From Epiperipatus broadwayi (taxonomy: Eukaryota > Onychophora > Udeonychophora > Euonychophora > Peripatidae), in contig JAQFVV010012400.1 in assembly GCA_028023455.1 (NCBI GenBank), forward strand, positions 14,935,490-14,999,489: DNA of 64,000 bases, read 5' to 3'. How positions within the stretch are numbered: position 1 is the first letter of the stretch; each line of letters opens with the position of its first letter. Under the pieces are notes generated by a model that saw only the letters and a list, made by a program, of their open reading frames with translations, did no database searches and was not told the origin of the DNA. A program made the translations under genes and the position numbers. This document shows, one piece after another, positions 49,100-60,271 of this stretch.

Positions 49100-50440
49100 C
49101 ACACTCAATGGCAAGAGCTCTCCATCATTTGCAACCACATAGTCCATATTGCAAGGATTCCTACTCAGCTCACTATTAATCACACTGTACATCAACCTCC
49201 TTCTACAAAAAATCAAGCAAACATATACAGGCATCCCAATACCAGACATCCCACAACACATTACATGCTAACATAGATGATGTGCCTGTTTTTCTACATT
49301 CCAAAAAATACCTACCATTTACAAAAAATTCTACAAGACTTCACAAACACACATAAGCTCAAATTCAATGCAAACAAACAGCTGCATCATCACTCTATAC
49401 AGATAACGCATGCATACACACATACCAAGCCAAAAAAACACTTTTCTTGGCTTTCCATTTCACTTAAGGGCTACAACAATGAGATGCTATATACAGAACA
49501 AACTTAAAGATGAAGTTGAGCAAGATCACCAACTCACTATCAAATGCATACCTTTCAAATGCTTGAAAGTATAGCTATTCAAACAACTCATTTTCATTAA
49601 AATTATATACTATCTACCTATTATATCTTCTCTAAAATATCCAAAATCAAATCTATTTCTAATAAACTATTATATGGCACAGAAAGACTGTCACCATCTC
49701 AACTAGATGTCTCAGATGACCACTCACAAATAAGGTCAAGGTTTACATGACATGAGCATTTTTCAAAATTCAAATGACCACAAACTTAATAGCTGTTATC
49801 TTATTAGAATTACAATGCCTGCTTCAAATCCCACAGCACATACCTGTTGTCAATCATCTATCAGAAAAAACAACAACCACCTGGATATCTGGCCAATTCA
49901 TTAAAAAAATATACATATTAGCAAATCTACAACCTCGTGCATCAAGAACTGGCCACCAACAACCCTTCTCCAATGCTGGCCAACAACAATAAAAAGTTAC
50001 TTCACAACATCAAAAAATAGTCATTGGAGCCTAAATTGTTTGACTGCATAATAAAAATCAACCTCCATGCCCTGCCAACAATTTACTTCTTCCATTACTG
50101 GTGACTGTACCCTACCATTGACCATTCTGTGGGCCAGGGCATCATGACAAAAAAATACAATATTTAATCTATGAATGTCCATCACTAGCAGAGAAACAAA
50201 AGATAATGGTTAACACATATAGATGGTTTAACATTTCAATACAACACATCATCAATGCATATTGTGGAAACTCAATCCTCACAATGTGTGCAGCCACATT
50301 CATCCTCTATGCATTCTGGTGCACATGATGCACCTTTGCCTTAAACAATAATACAAGACAACAACTCTATACCTTTCACAACAAGTTGCCACAATTAAAA
50401 TCAGAGACAGCAAAGTAATTCATCTGAAGATACATGTTGC
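49100..50440 (+). pseudogene. LINE reverse transcriptase and C-terminal relic, copy 2
   Basis: On the + strand in several frames: the palm region NIDDVPVFLHSKKYL near 49270-49310, where the family box is (Y/F)ADD, so Tyr/Ala are lost; LKFNANK near 49358, matching the L-x-(F/L)-N-x-x-K(T/S) motif; and TFLGFPF near 49445, matching YLG. Then comes a region of scattered frames, and from about 50190 LIYECPSLAEKQ followed by TMCAATFILYAFWC and TRQQLYTFHNKLPQLKS, as in copy 1. Numerous stops. RT plus Cys/His tail is the order of LINE ORF2. Lineage beyond non-LTR is uncertain. Confidence 0.7.
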
Positions 50441-51200
50441 CACTTGGTCACTACTCAAACAACAAGCAACCTTATAACCAGATATGCAAATGCATAATCA
50501 TTATTCTGGGAAGGAGAAAATCATAAATAATTGGGACAAAATCTCCCCAGGCCAGCCTACTTTTTATACTGGATGCTGTGACAAGAACTAATCCCAGATA
50601 TTTGCAAAAATTAAAGACCCTACCCCACACAATCATTATAATAAAACATAGATTTAAACAAGTGATATTTAAACACTTGAACTGCAAATAGAAATAACAA
50701 AATAGTGAACTCTAATATAGCATATTTATTGAAAACAAACAAGCTTGTACATTGCATACACATGTAATTCATTAGAAATAATCTCTGACTGTAGATCTTG
50801 TTCCCTATCAATTTCAGATGGTAGCACTATAACAGAAGACTTATAAACTTTATGAACCAAACAACGAGATTTATATAATCTGTCACCTGTTTTCAAAATT
50901 GTAACCCCCTCCCCCAATACAAATAAGCAACATCCACTAACCTAAGCCTCACAGATCTCTCATATCAATCAAAGCAGAAAACTTCAGAATTATAATACTA
51001 AACTTTGTCATAGTATCATAAGTATTTGGCTTTTCAAAACTGTTACTCCTCTAATACATACTATATAGTATATAAATCAATGTGCTTCTGCAAAACAACT
51101 AATTACAAATGTAAAGATATGGGGTGATTTGAAATATCTGGAAAAACCATTTAGTCTAAAAAAAATCCCTTTTGAAACTGCTGTCGTCGTCATCGGACCA
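50441..51200. other. Stretch after LINE relic 2
   Basis: No supported gene. The short overlapping minus-strand frames at 50472-50917 have no motifs. Confidence 0.45.
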
Positions 51201-51206
51201 GCAGCT

Positions 51207-51224
51207 GTAGTAGTAGTAGTAGTA
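51207..51224. repeat. (GTA)n microsatellite
   Basis: Six tandem GTA units, preceded by a CGTCGTCATCGG stretch. Confidence 0.9.
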
Positions 51225-51289
51225 AAAAAGCAGAAATCTAACTTAGCTATCAATTTAATTTGCTTATTTCTTTCTATTTCTAATGGTAA

Positions 51290-51400
51290 AAATGTATACT
51301 GTATATAACTTTTAATTTTAGCAATGAGTCACAAATGCCAAATTTGAAGGCTGATTAAAAAAAAAAAATCAAAATAATGAAAGTCTGATTAAATTGCAGA
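51290..51400. repeat. Isolated partial unit of the 48.4 kb tandem array
   Basis: TTTTAGCAATGAGTCACAAATGCC, broken here as TTTTAGCAATGAG then CACAAATGCC, is followed by AATTTGAAGGCTGATTAA and TCAAAATAAT, in the same order as the 3' half of the array units. It lies on the far side of LINE relic 2. Confidence 0.5.
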
Positions 51401-51409
51401 AATCTAAGC

Positions 51410-53150
51410 ACAAAACACAAAATAGCTAAATTAATGAATGCCATTCTTAGAAATAGAAAATGTTGCAACAAGATCTACTGGTTCACATAGCAGCCACATG
51501 CAAAAGACTTGAACCATTTCAGTTTTTTTTTTTATTTAGAGAAATTTATTATGCGATACAAATCTATGTTTGCAATTACAGTATAATATAAAGTATTTAT
51601 TTTGTTACACTATGGTTTCAGAAGTAAATCATTCAGCTTTAGCGTATTTACTTCCATGTATGTAGTTGCTTTTTCTGCAGTTCAATTCTGTAGATTTAGC
51701 GATCGACTTCTTTATTTGAAGTTTCTCCAATGGTGTTTACCAAATAGTCTGCAACTATTTCCATTTTGAGTAAAGAATGGATACTTATTGTCACATTTTA
51801 GGGTTTATTTTATTTAGTTAGCTTTTCTTTGAGACTTGTTCAACTTTACTACTTTTTTAAAAAATTATTTTTGTATAAACACAAATATTGATTTTAATCA
51901 TGATCAATATTTAAGGATGAGGGGGCAATTATTATTTTTTAAAAAGTGTAAAATGCTCAATGATCCCAGTTTTGAACCAAAAAGTGCACAGATAGCAAAA
52001 GTCTTGAGCATTTTAAGTTGTAAAATTGTGAAACTAATGGAAACTTCTGCTAATATGGATTAATAACAAACAAATGGCTCAATAATACCAATAATGCAAT
52101 CTATTGTGAAAATGTTAAGCAATTATATGAATTTTTTTTTTTTGTTATATCTCTTAGTGCAAACCCGTTTCTGAAAATATATATATATTGCCAAAATAAT
52201 ATGGTTCACCAAATAGAACTAGATTGGAGGATGTTACCAGGCATGCTGAGACTGTTAATGCAGATAGACTTGCTGTTGGGTTTTATCTTGCAACAAAAAA
52301 AGCAGAACTTTTGAAATAATGATTTGTGAATTTTCAGTAGGATATGCAAGTTAAAATTTAGTTTTATGCTTATAAAAGAATTTTGATTTTCACTTAAATC
52401 TAAATGTACAATATATTCTAGCAATTAAATTTGTATGTATTTTTCTACTTATATTTTTTGTTTTTTTCTTGCTTAAATGGTTGTTTTGGATAGTAACTTT
52501 GATCTAGATGTTGCAGGAAAGGATTACCTCTAAATACATGTATTTCAATCTAAGCTACAACAAACTGGAAACAATTAATTTGTTGTCCACAATATATGGG
52601 ATCAAAAATGATACAGACTCTTAGAAAAAAAAAATACCTCTCTCATACTCACTTATATATAGTAGTTTTTTTCCTCTACAAAAAAGGGGTAATTTATTAA
52701 TAAATCATATGTGTATACATAAGGCCAGACCCATAGATGAGTAAACTGCTTCATGCACTGAATTGGAGTAGGCATAGAAATGAGAATATTTTAAAATATG
52801 TGTATATTTTTAATAAATATACTTTTTTAAATTTACTACATATTTTTATTGCTTTCTTCACAAGGCTATTTTAAATAAGACTGATGAAAGTTTCTCTCAG
52901 GGATACTTTCATTCTATATTAAATCAGTTATATAGTTGGGTCAGTAATAATCAGCTTTTAGACAGAATGTAGAACATGGTTCTTGTAAATTCTATACATA
53001 AACTTTTCAATATTTTTAGAAGTTACAGTTCTAAGATATATCTCAGTGCCAAAATTAATTTGCCAGGATAATATATGTTTAAAACGAGGAGCAAATTTAC
53101 AAAAGCAAAAATTAAAATTCAAGAATAAATAACAGTAATTAATACACTTT
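51410..53150. other. AT-rich stretch, no supported gene
   Basis: Nothing recognised. The 75-codon frame at 51836-52063 (+) has no family motif that I know, and no splice-site context supports it as an exon. Confidence 0.45.
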
Positions 53151-53899
53151 AATTCAAAATAAATACATTCAAAATGTATATATTTAATCCTAACAGCATG
53201 ATAGGCTCAGCATGCTTTTGGCTACTGGTAGTCATATTCATAGCAATAGTTGTCTGAGAAGATAGTGATATTTATCAAAGAATAAAGAAAATAGGAAAAT
53301 TGTATAAAATTTGAATAAAGGGTGTAAATAAATTCATTTAAATGAACCATTTTTTGAAAGGGGATGCAGGCTTCTTTTTTGTTAATTGCATATACGTTTT
53401 TGGCAATATGTCATGCCTCCTTATCTTTGTGTTTAGCATCATTTCTTTCAGAACAGATGATGCTGGCAGATATAAGTTCAAAGCTGTGGCTGAGCTTGGA
53501 TTTGTGCTCAAAACAAACATGGAAGTTAAATCTATTTCCCTTATGTACGAGTCCAACTGGGCCACAACTTTGAACTTACATCTGCATGCATAATCTGTTC
53601 TGAAAGAAATGATGGTAAACACAAAGTTAAGGAGATATGGCATATTTCCAAAAGAATACATCCAATAAACAAAAAAGAAATCTGTGTCCCCCTTTCAAAA
53701 AGTGGCTCATTTAATTATTTATTCAAATTTTATGCAAATCATCTATCTTGTTTATTCTTTGATAAATATCACAAGCTCCTCAACAACTATTGCTAAGAAT
53801 ATGACTAACAGGTAATCAAAAGCATGCTAAGCCTACCATGCTGTTAGGATTAAATAAAACTTTTCTCTATATTAATTTTGTATATATTTATTTTGAATT
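53151..53899. repeat. 749 bp palindrome with both arms readable as protein
   Basis: AATTCAAAAT at the left edge and ATTTTGAATT at the right edge begin two arms that match to near the centre at about 53525. Shared blocks include AATCCTAACAGCATG/CATGCTGTTAGGATT, GCATGCTTTTG/CAAAAGCATGC, and AACAGATGATGC facing GCATAATCTGTT. Read inward from either end, the arms give similar peptides: FGNMSCLLIFVFSIISFRTD on the left and FGNMPYLLNFVFTIISFRTD on the right. It may be an inverted duplication of a once-coding piece or a foldback element with chance openness. Confidence 0.85.
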
Positions 53900-54188
53900 A
53901 CATTTTCCGTCAAAAGTTTATTTAATTAAAGAGAGGCATTGTTGTGAAGTTTCTTATTTTATCCTATGTGAAACAGTAGAATATTAGATGCACATTATTC
54001 TGTTTTTAATAAGTTATCATTGCACAAAAGAAAAACTACAATGATATAGAATCACTACAATAGCCCATTCAAACTCTTTGAAACCATATTTATTTGATAT
54101 CCTGCATACAAGCAATTAATTATACATAAGAAATAGATATCACCATCATTATTATCAGTCATATATGACTGAGTATACACATCTTAAT
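53900..54188. other. Short AT-rich gap
   Basis: Nothing recognised. Confidence 0.5.
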
Positions 54189-54261
54189 GAGAGAGAGTGG
54201 AAAATGGAGAGGGGATAAAAGAAAAAGAGGGGAGAGAGGAGGAAAGGGAGAAGAAAGAGAT
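54189..54261 (+). repeat. Polypurine tract, 73 bp
   Basis: A G/A-rich run broken by only a few T residues, with GAGAGAG, GGAGAGGGG, GAGGGGAGAGAGG and GGAAAGGGAGAAG blocks. Mirror-like purine tracts of this length can adopt triplex structure. It probably arose from a (GA)n microsatellite. Confidence 0.85.
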
Positions 54262-54503
54262 TAAATTAACCCTTCATTCAAAATTCTTACATCAAAACTA
54301 ACTACTCATGATATCATGTGCCTAATGTGTTATAAGTGATATGTTGAGTACATTAATTCCAATAAATTGATCAAACTGATATATATATTAATTTGTTCAG
54401 CTAAGAATCAATTCAGAAACTTTGGGCTCTGAAGTCTGCCACTCTAAGTTTGGGTAATAACATATCTACAAGAATAAACTACATGTATAATGGATTTGAG
54501 TTT

Positions 54504-54710
54504 AATTATGAACATATACTTATATATCTTGCCAACATATAATTTTTCAATAATGAACAAATTATTTTATTAGATTCTTATTCACAAAGCAGAAATTATT
54601 TTAATCATGAACATATACTTATATATAAGATCCTTGCCAACATATAGTTAATCAATAATGAAAAAATTATTTTATTAGATTCTTATTCACAAAGCAGAAA
54701 TTATATCAAC
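54504..54710. repeat. Two-copy tandem duplication, about 105 bp
   Basis: GAACATATACTTATATAT, TTGCCAACATATA, TCAATAATGAA and the 20-base block ATTATTTTATTAGATTCTTA followed by TTCACAAAGCAGAAATTAT occur twice in the same order, from about 54508 and from about 54607. The second copy has a small insertion (AAGATC). Confidence 0.85.
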
Positions 54711-56284
54711 TTTTTTAATATGCAAAATAAATTCTAGTTCTATAGTAAATATTTTAGAAACACTATTTCAATTCGGTTCTATTGATAATTTTATCTTATC
54801 AGTTTACTCTCTTAGAAAGCAATATTTTTTTTAAAAATATAAGATTGTTTTACATAAGTTCAATTTCCTTTTTGCAATGATTTTATTTAATTTTTTTTAT
54901 TCTCAAATACAATTCATAGAAGAAAGGAGTGGTGCAAAAAATGTACTATTTTCAATAAAATAATATATATATTCAGTTAACCATATATTTCAAAATATAA
55001 TAAACTGATAAAGTGAAGTTTCCTATCAAAACTGGAAAAACTAATTAAATATATGATTATGCATTTTGCAAAAATGCAACAAAATTTATATATGCAGAAT
55101 AATAGGTTTAAAAATGTCAAAAAAAAAAAAAAAGAAGACAAACGCTTAAAAAAGGAAGCTTAAACAGAGCCAATAAAAATTTACTTGATAATTATAACTA
55201 TGATCATTATTAATATATTTTTTTTTTTTGCAATTGGTTGGGTAATCACATTAAAAAAAAAAAAAAATTTCAAAATTATTTATAAACGAGCATAAATTAG
55301 AAAAAAAACTGAAAAGCTGGGTTCAAAGAGGATGATAGTTTGACTTTAAATATTTTGAAATAATTCTATAAAAACAAATTAAATAAAAATAATAATAGTT
55401 GTTATTTGAGATATCATAATCCGAACATACTGAAAGTGACAGGTTGAGCTTCTATCTAGGAACCTCAAGTTCTACCATTGTGCTAAAATCATACAGGAAC
55501 AAAAATAAACAAATGGTTTGAGAAGTTATGTGATGTTTGTGCATTGAAATTATAGGTTGTTTGATCTGGAATCCTTTAGTCATATGTCCATCACTCTACT
55601 GCCATTACACTAACTGCACACAAACCATAGAATTATACATAATATATATTTAAATTAATACAGCTAAAGAAAAATATTAGAAGCATTGTTGTAGATTTTC
55701 TAAATAATTATATACTCAAAAATTGAAGATATTATTTTTCCATTAACAAAAAAAAAAAAGTGAATTTTTAATGTATTTGATATAAAAATAATAGCGAGCA
55801 ATACATAGATAAACAAACTTATACATGACTTTACTAAATATAATTTTATTTTTTGGACGCAACAATTAATTGTTTAACTTTTGGAGTATTATTAAAAATC
55901 ACAAACAATTAATGTTTGTATAAAATATAAACATATTATTAAAATCATATATAATAAATTTCAGTTAATACTCATAATATTTGTTTGCTACAAAATCTCA
56001 TAATTAGTTTGCTGCGTATTTCATTACTTGTTTAAACAAACTAAAATTTATATTATAAAATCTAATATTTAATACATGACTAATATATCTAATAATTCAA
56101 ATAACTTACTAGAACTTTAATTACAAATATGCAAAATGTGATAATTATAGATTATCTTTTACTCTAAAATTGATTTGAAGAATGAAGTAGAAATATTACT
56201 ATTAAAAAAATGAAGCTCTTAGAAATTACAGATGAAACTAATTTATATATTTTTACCAAGATAATTACAACTTGTTTACAGTTA
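54711..56284. other. AT-rich stretch, no supported gene
   Basis: Several A or T runs of 10-15 bases (for example 55121-55134 and 55253-55267) and no gene. Confidence 0.5.
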
Positions 56285-57010
56285 ACTTAGAACTCTAAAC
56301 AACCAAAAGAACAAGCAGGATTTAAAAGTGGTTTTAATACAGTGAATCACAACCAAATATTGAGAGAAGTTATAAAAAGGACAAATGAACATGAGTTTAC
56401 TATTAACATTTATAGATTATGAAAGGGTATTTGATTCTATAATAAGCATTTCAAAGGTGATTAAAGCTTTGCATTATCAAGAAATACACCTGAGATATTG
56501 TTATATTCTGAAGAATCTTTATCAAAATGCATAAAACAATGATTAGATTACATGCTGGTACAAAACATTAACCATCCATACAACAGGTGATTCCATATCT
56601 CCCAAACTTTTTTCAGTAGTTTTATGACAAGTAGTTTGTGATTTAATGTGGAAAACTAAAAGATGGCTTTTATTTAAGTCATTTAGATTTATAGATGAAG
56701 GGTTTGTTTTTGCAAACAATGTTTCTGAGGTTTAGGAAATGTAGCACAAAACAAAACATAGGGCTAGAGATAAATACTAAAATGACTAAAATAATGTTCA
56801 ATGGATTTTTAAAGAAGAAATTAAGATTGATAATCAGAAATTAGAAGACATTAACAACTACAAATACATTGGCCAATTTATTAATGTAAAAGATAACATA
56901 GGGAATGAAATTAGTGATAGAATTAAATTTGAATATAATGCTTAAAATATCTTATAATTAAAAAAACATATCTATGTGCTTAAAAAAAAAAAGGTTTTTT
57001 TTAATAAAAA
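56285..57010 (+). pseudogene. RTE-like reverse transcriptase
   Basis: Motifs in order: EQAGFKSGFNTVNHNQIL near 56310 (family: Q-x-GFRxGRST-x-DHI), FIDYERVFDSI near 56405 (family: F-x-DY-x-KAFDS, catalytic Asp present), SISPKLFSVVL near 56598 (family: LSPxLF), FIDEGFVFANNVSEV near 56690 in place of the catalytic F-A-DD box, INTKMTKIMFN near 56775 (family: G-L-x-IN-x-x-KT-x-x-M), and NYKYIGQFI near 56857 (family: Y-x-YLG). Several frameshifts are needed to read across. The second catalytic Asp pair has been lost. Confidence 0.8.
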
Positions 57011-57550
57011 CATATTTCACTAAATTCTTACATACGGATCTGTAACTTCAACAATAGCAGAATAGCAATAGAGACCAGAATATTAAACAAAGTAGGGAAA
57101 GATATATGTTAGGAATAACAAAAATTGATTGAAAGTTAAAAACATGAGTGGAAGAACAAATAATTATCTTGAAATGGAGCTGAATTGGATATATTATTAG
57201 AAGAGGTGACAATAGCTAACTTAAACTGGATCCCAAGAGAATGCAAAAGAGAAAGAAATCCCATATGAGATATAAGAAAGTGGCTAGAGAGATGGGAAAA
57301 ATCTGAAAAATTGGATTGAACTCAGTGAGGCCTTTATCCCACAGTGAATAGATAATGACAGAGATGATAATAATGACACTTTAACCCCCTAATTCAAATG
57401 ACATGAGTAATACCATATGAGATATAAGAAAGTTGCTGGTAAAGTGGGAAAAATTTGAGAAAATGGATTGAACTTGGTGAGACCTTCATATGGTAGAAGA
57501 TGACAATAATAACATTTTAACCTCCTCCAAAGCCAAATGTCATGAATAAT
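56285..57550 (+). mobile_element. RTE-like LINE relic with duplicated 3' tail
   Basis: Covers a decayed RT (56285-57010), a gap, and the C-terminal tail (57150-57380). The tail reads GYIIRRGDNS then KRMQKRKKSHMRYKK, typical of RTE-type ORF2 ends (W-x-GHI-x-R, then a basic R/K cluster). The 3' part beginning CCATATGAGATATAAGAAAG at about 57261 is repeated from about 57415, with AATAATGACA/AATAATAACA simple-repeat ends in each. The second copy is probably a tail duplication created at insertion or by unequal pairing. No target duplication was identified. Confidence 0.75.
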
Positions 57551-57611
57551 ACATTTTTATTTATCATAAACTTTAAACAATAAATACTTTACTATAAACA
57601 TAGTTATCTTT

Positions 57612-58123
57612 TGCTATGTTCTGAAGATCTCTAAAGACCAGTACGATAGTGATAATAATTTACACAGTATACGAAGAACAGGTACTAACAGTATTTATTA
57701 ACATTTATTTAAGACAGATATTAAATTAGAAAATATTTAGACATTTAAGTTTACTTCACAACATAATTAATAACAATAAAAAAAACCCGCTATTAATTCT
57801 TTTGGACGGTCTAACAAGTTTTATGCTTTGTTCGGAATCATTTTGTCTGACCTTAGAGTGCTGTTTCTTCTGCCTTAGCACCATTAAATTACTTCAATAC
57901 ATTTATTCTCATTTCTGCACAGGAATAGCTCTTTTGCATTATATCAGTTTTGTCTAATTCTCTAATTTACATACACGTGTCATGTAATATCTTTACTTGC
58001 AGTGCTCTCTCTATTAAGTTTTCTAGAGTGATTTTAGGGGAGTAATTATGAGTGAAAATAATTTGTGAGCATCCACCTACAAAAATAATTTCTTTATACT
58101 AAATTATATTTGCAGACATTCCA
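57612..58123 (-). repeat. 3' LTR of Gypsy element D
   Basis: It aligns along its whole length with 60272-60758. Shared blocks are CTATGTTCTGA, AATTTACACAGTATACGAAG, GTCTGACCTTAGAGTGCTG, AATTTACATACACGTGTCAT and TTTTCTAGAGTGATTTTAG. It is about 25 bases longer than the other LTR because of small indels, notably around 57885-57950. It carries no recognisable AATAAA on the sense (minus) strand at a decisive place. Confidence 0.9.
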
Positions 58124-58699
58124 CTCATCCCCATATTTTAGAAAATCACAGACTTACTGGCAGACGTAATCTTTATGTTTAACAGGTGATCATCAAATTC
58201 ATGAGATTATAGGAGTTATTATCTCGGTTTCATCTATTGGAATATTTAAACCTTGTTGTTTATGTATAACCTCTTCTTTATTTTGTGTCATTACTTCTAA
58301 ATCTAAATCACTATCTGGATTATTCAATAATATATCTCTATTAATTATTTTTATCTTCATACATTTTATATTAAATAGATATCTTGTAAAGTGTCCTCAT
58401 AATGGCAATAAAGATGATTAATATATCCTTTAATTTCCTCCCATTCTGTAATTTTACTAATCTTGTTTCAACAACAGTACCATTATTACACCAGGTATCT
58501 ATTTACGTTTTAGAAGATCGTGGATCCATACATTTTCACCCACTAATAAATGTATAAAACTTTGATTTCTCTTTCTTTTATTAGCAATGGATAACAATTT
58601 AGTTAAATATGTGCAGAAAGAGTGACACATCAGTAACTCTGCTCATGTTTTACTTGTCACAGTGCTAGGCATAAAATATTGATTATACATCGCATCCAC

Positions 58700-59470
58700 T
58701 AAAGCTTCTGATATATTTCTTACTTTCATTTTTTTTCAACATATTTTTAAATGTTGCACAGCTTTCTTGGCAATTCCATTACTTTCAGGATGATATAGTA
58801 AAGTAAGAATATGTTTAATTCCTTTGTTTTGTAAATATTCTTTAAACTTTTGTGATGTGAAACTGTACCATTGTCTGTCACCATCAATTCTGGGAATCCA
58901 GGCATAGCAAATATTTCATTCAATGCTGTTATTGTGAACCCAGCATTTGTGCTCATCACTAACTTAATATTCAGTTCATCGTGAACAAGAACTTACTAAT
59001 ATTAACATAATATGTCCATTCAATGATCTGCATGGCCTAGTTGAATATGGGTCCAAGGAATCATAGACTTTTCCCATGGTTCAAATTGTTTAGCTGGCAA
59101 TTTAGCAGTTTATTGACAGCTAGAACACACTTTTATCATGTGCTCAATGTCAGTTGATAAGTTTGGCTACCATACATGCTATCAAGCTAATGCTTTCATC
59201 CTTACAATTCCAAGATGCCTTGATGTAGCAGATTTAGTACGAGTATTCTGACCTTGGAAGGAATGAGCATGTGATCAGCCTTGATGTAGTAGACTCAGTA
59301 TGGGTATTCTGCCCTTGGGAGGAATGAGCATGTGTTCAGTAACCAGCACACGGTCATTACAAATGGAAAGTCCATGTCACAAGTTCCAAATTGATTAATT
59401 AACTTCCAGAGAATGTGTCTTCGGCCAGCCCCATTTGATTCATTTCATAAGTTGGGCATATCCCTCATCA
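58700..59470 (-). pseudogene. Integrase of Gypsy element D
   Basis: HHCC finger: HLGIVRMKALA near 59210 and IEHMIKVCSSCQ near 59140-59105, then AKLPAKQFEPWE. In the core, the first Asp of the D,D,E triad appears lost (IQLGHAD near 59045 for the family I-H-x-D-x-AGP). The second is kept in TDNGT (Asp at 58873-58875, within an open frame 58959-58747). YHPESNGIAKKAVQ near 58800-58757 has Lys (58766-58768) where the family has the catalytic Glu (IAE). A 61 bp tandem duplication lies in the N-terminal part (59219-59340). Inactive. Confidence 0.85.
59219..59340. repeat. 61 bp tandem duplication inside integrase
   Basis: TTGATGTAG, GTATTCTG, CCTTGG and AGGAATGAGCATGTG recur at exact 61-base spacing with about nine substitutions. 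The duplicated piece encodes the start of the integrase zinc finger. 61 is not a multiple of three, so it also shifts frame. Confidence 0.85.
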
Positions 59471-59542
59471 TGATAGGTCCACTCGGTTATAACAGTGCTG
59501 TTTATACTCTTGGAGTTCAATAAGTCTATGTAATTTATTTCT

Positions 59543-59752
59543 TTAGTCACATTCTTTTTCTTTATTATCAGGTAATCGGAATAGAGCATGGTTAATTTCT
59601 TTTCCCAGTTTATAAACTAAATTATAATCATAACTGGGTAGAATATTAATCCAATAAAGCATTATATAACTCACAAGTTCTGAAATATTTTTTTTTCCAA
59701 GAATACTCATTAGGGGGTGATGATCTGTGCAGAACTTTTCTAAAACTTTCAC
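59543..59752 (-). pseudogene. RNase H fragment of Gypsy element D
   Basis: A 69-codon frame: KFCTDHHPLMSILGKKN (catalytic Asp in TDH), SYIMLYWINILPSYDYNLVY and KLGKEINHALFRLPDN. The family has R-x-x-RW-x-x-x-L-x-x-Y-x-Y-x-I-x-Y-x-x-G-x-x-N-x-x-AD-x-LSRLP. Here the arginine before W is Tyr, and the AD of the last motif is HA, so the last metal ligand is gone. The N-terminal half of RNase H, with two other catalytic residues, is missing. Confidence 0.85.
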
Positions 59753-59879
59753 CTGCTATATTGTTGAAATAAAGAATCATTTATTTCTGGTTTGAACTCA
59801 CAATCCTTTAGATAACTTTCTCAAAGCAAGATCATAATCTACATATTTTTGTTTTCAGTTTTTCAATCTCAGATGTGCT

Positions 59880-60040
59880 ACTCACTTGGATATTCTCATG
59901 ATGAAATAGCTGTTTACCACTTCTATAACTTCTTTATATGGAAGTTCCTCCGAATGTTTAGGGCCAGTTAATTTATTCGCAAGCTTTATAATGTCTGGGC
60001 CTGCAAAGTAAAGGAGTGTAGACACTTTAAGTGATTAGTC
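59880..60040 (-). pseudogene. Gag fragment of Gypsy element D
   Basis: The minus strand reads LLYFAGPDIIKLANKL and then ELPYKEVIEVVNSYFIMRI, which fits the middle of animal Gypsy gag (LL-x-x-AG-x-E-x-x-x-x-x-x-x-L, then Y-x-x-x-x-x-x-L-x-x-YF). The zinc knuckle is missing. The next readable domain is RNase H, about 130 bases on. Confidence 0.65.
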
Positions 60041-60271
60041 TTATATTTTATTTATGAACATGTAGTACTTCATGTGTTCTATGTAACTCTTTCATGAGTC
60101 AACATTATTTATATCAAATTTGCGAATCATAGAATTTAGTGCTACTATTATTTACAGTGGAAGCTAGTATATATAAGTACTTTAACACAAGAAGAAGCTG
60201 TCAGTAGGTGTCATCTTTTAATTTTATCCCTTTCATTCACTGATTGTATCTACCATCAACTTACACCATTC

